A stretch of DNA of 64,000 bases, from positions 376,586-440,585 of the forward strand of contig NZ_FIZX01000002.1 of assembly GCF_900055185.1 (NCBI RefSeq). The letters are read 5' to 3'. Each line of letters begins with the position of its first letter. Within the stretch, counting starts at the first letter, position 1. Made by a program: the position numbers and the translations under genes. The stretch is from Grimontia celer. GTDB lineage: Bacteria > Pseudomonadota > Gammaproteobacteria > Enterobacterales > Vibrionaceae. Below, piece after piece: positions 63,217 through 64,000 of this stretch. Under the pieces are notes generated by a model. It did no database searches. It was not told the DNA's origin and worked only from the letters and a program-made list of their open reading frames with translations.

Positions 63217-63238
63217 TAGGGGCTGTCTACAGCCCCTA
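63217..63238. terminator. Palindrome between convergent genes, probable terminator
   Basis: TAGGGGCTGT-CT-ACAGCCCCTA is a perfect palindrome overlapping the stop codon of the OmpV-like gene (63236-63238). No strong T-run follows. Its arms equal the outer ten bases of the MITE ends at 13734 and 13999. Confidence 0.6.
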
Positions 63239-63964
63239 AAACTTGTAGACAGCCCCAAGGCTGAACTCCCAACCCAAATCGTTTTGTACAAGGGGGCTGT
63301 CGCTATCATGGTGCTCAAGTGCAACTTCAGAAATGGCCAGCCAGTTTTCAGAAAGATCGTAAAGGGCGATAACACCGCCTTTGTAAACCCAGGTTTCGTC
63401 AGCGCTGAATTCAGCCAAGCCAGAGGCAGAAGACTCCTGGGCTGAGATGGAATACAGATGCTGGGAAAGCTTCTCGTCGCGATAATTCACTTCCACGTAA
63501 GGTGACAAGACAAAGTCAGCGATGGGCGTGTCGAACGCTCGGCCAAGATGAAGTTGGATTTCGTAGCCATTGTGCTCGTTGGTGACATCATGAAGATAGG
63601 TGAGGCGGGCACCGACAGTGCCGATAGTCACGCCAAGCTCGCCGTTGCCATCGCGGTTATTTATCCCTGAGGGAATGTCGTCAAAATCGTCAGAAACTTC
63701 TGCAAAGCGCAGGTTACCGGAAAGGCCAATAAACGGGATGGGGTTGTAAGTGAACAAGCTGCCATCAATAAAGCCATGTTCACTGTTGTAAAACAGGTAT
63801 GGCTCTGCCCCTGCCTTTGTGCCTTGATTTGAAAAGACCGATTCCCCAACAGTCACTCCGGCACCGACAAAACCAAAATCCTTGTATTTATCCTGTGCTA
63901 AAGCTGGCGTCGCGATGACAGACAGCAATAGAGGGGACAGGATTGATATGACGCTTTTTCTCAT
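63236..63964 (-). CDS. OmpV/MipA-family outer-membrane protein
   Basis: 242 residues with a signal peptide (ending ALAQ, about residue 24). The mature part is beta-barrel-like with alternating hydrophobic residues and the family's terminal YKF: the last residues are LGWEFSLGAVYKF. The segment GAGVTVGESVFSNQGTKAGAEPYLFY and DVTNEHNGYEIQLHLGR are typical of MipA/OmpV proteins. It lies in the outer membrane; function in this organism is unknown. Confidence 0.88.
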   Translation of the reverse strand: MRKSVISILSPLLLSVIATPALAQDKYKDFGFVGAGVTVGESVFSNQGTKAGAEPYLFYNSEHGFIDGSLFTYNPIPFIGLSGNLRFAEVSDDFDDIPSGINNRDGNGELGVTIGTVGARLTYLHDVTNEHNGYEIQLHLGRAFDTPIADFVLSPYVEVNYRDEKLSQHLYSISAQESSASGLAEFSADETWVYKGGVIALYDLSENWLAISEVALEHHDSDSPLVQNDLGWEFSLGAVYKF

Positions 63965-64000
63965 TACAGCTCTCCTTTCTATAAAAAAGAAGAACTGAAA

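Overview
The window looks like chromosomal DNA of a marine gammaproteobacterium, most likely a member of the Vibrionaceae (Vibrio, Photobacterium, Enterovibrio or Grimontia type). The main reason is a nearly complete symbiosis-polysaccharide (syp) locus in the gene order known from Vibrio fischeri. A Tad pilus locus, a TAXI-type TRAP transporter and an OmpV/MipA protein fit this assignment. The genus cannot be fixed from the sequence alone.

Layout. (1) 1-4.9 kb, minus strand: start of a Tad/Flp pilus operon (flp, tadV, rcpC, rcpA, an rcpB-like lipoprotein, tadZ, and a tadA cut by the window edge), preceded by about 650 AT-rich non-coding bases. (2) 5.6-6.5 kb: two YeeE/YedE-type sulfur-transport membrane genes. 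(3) 6.6-13.7 kb: a DctB/DctD-like two-component pair next to a TAXI TRAP binding protein and a fused permease. A good sigma-54 promoter stands before the binding protein. (4) 13.7-14.4 kb: a MITE-like element and a DUF4399 gene. (5) 14.5-46.1 kb: the syp exopolysaccharide locus. (6) 46.2-51.3 kb: an aspartoacylase-like gene, a YfcC-family transporter, a small membrane protein and a frameshifted phoD. (7) 51.3-59.4 kb: a DMT exporter, an orphan winged-helix regulator, a giant Ser/Thr-rich lipoprotein with an O-antigen-ligase-like gene behind it, and a small secreted protein. (8) 59.4-64 kb: a DUF1826 gene with a Zur-type operator, a DUF2306 protein, a monooxygenase and quinone-reductase pair divergent from a LysR regulator, and an OmpV/MipA protein.

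The syp locus is the centrepiece. Its regulators are SypA (STAS), SypE (RsbW-like, receiver and PP2C domains), SypF (hybrid kinase with HPt), SypG (sigma-54 response regulator) and an added RscS-like hybrid kinase. SypB, C, D and O are envelope and export proteins; SypH, I, J, N, P, Q and R are glycosyl or sugar transferases; SypK is a flippase, SypL a polymerase or ligase, SypM an acyltransferase. Compared with the V. fischeri order as I know it, four genes are added: a dedicated glmS, a DUF4091/GH-like secreted protein, an inverted UDP-sugar epimerase and the extra hybrid kinase. sypL has moved to the other end. Reading the intergenic DNA, I find sigma-54 promoters (GG-N10-GC, mostly TGGCnn-N5-nTGCW) before every transcription unit of the locus. 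Most have a nearby copy of a TTCTCA-N3-TGA motif, which matches the SypG enhancer as I recall it. The new genes therefore appear to be wired into the SypG regulon.

Other points of interest are the MITE with a second, decayed copy inside the syp promoter region, P-loop lysine losses in TadZ and SypD, and a possible protein O-glycosylation pair (lipoprotein plus ligase) in a lower-GC stretch.
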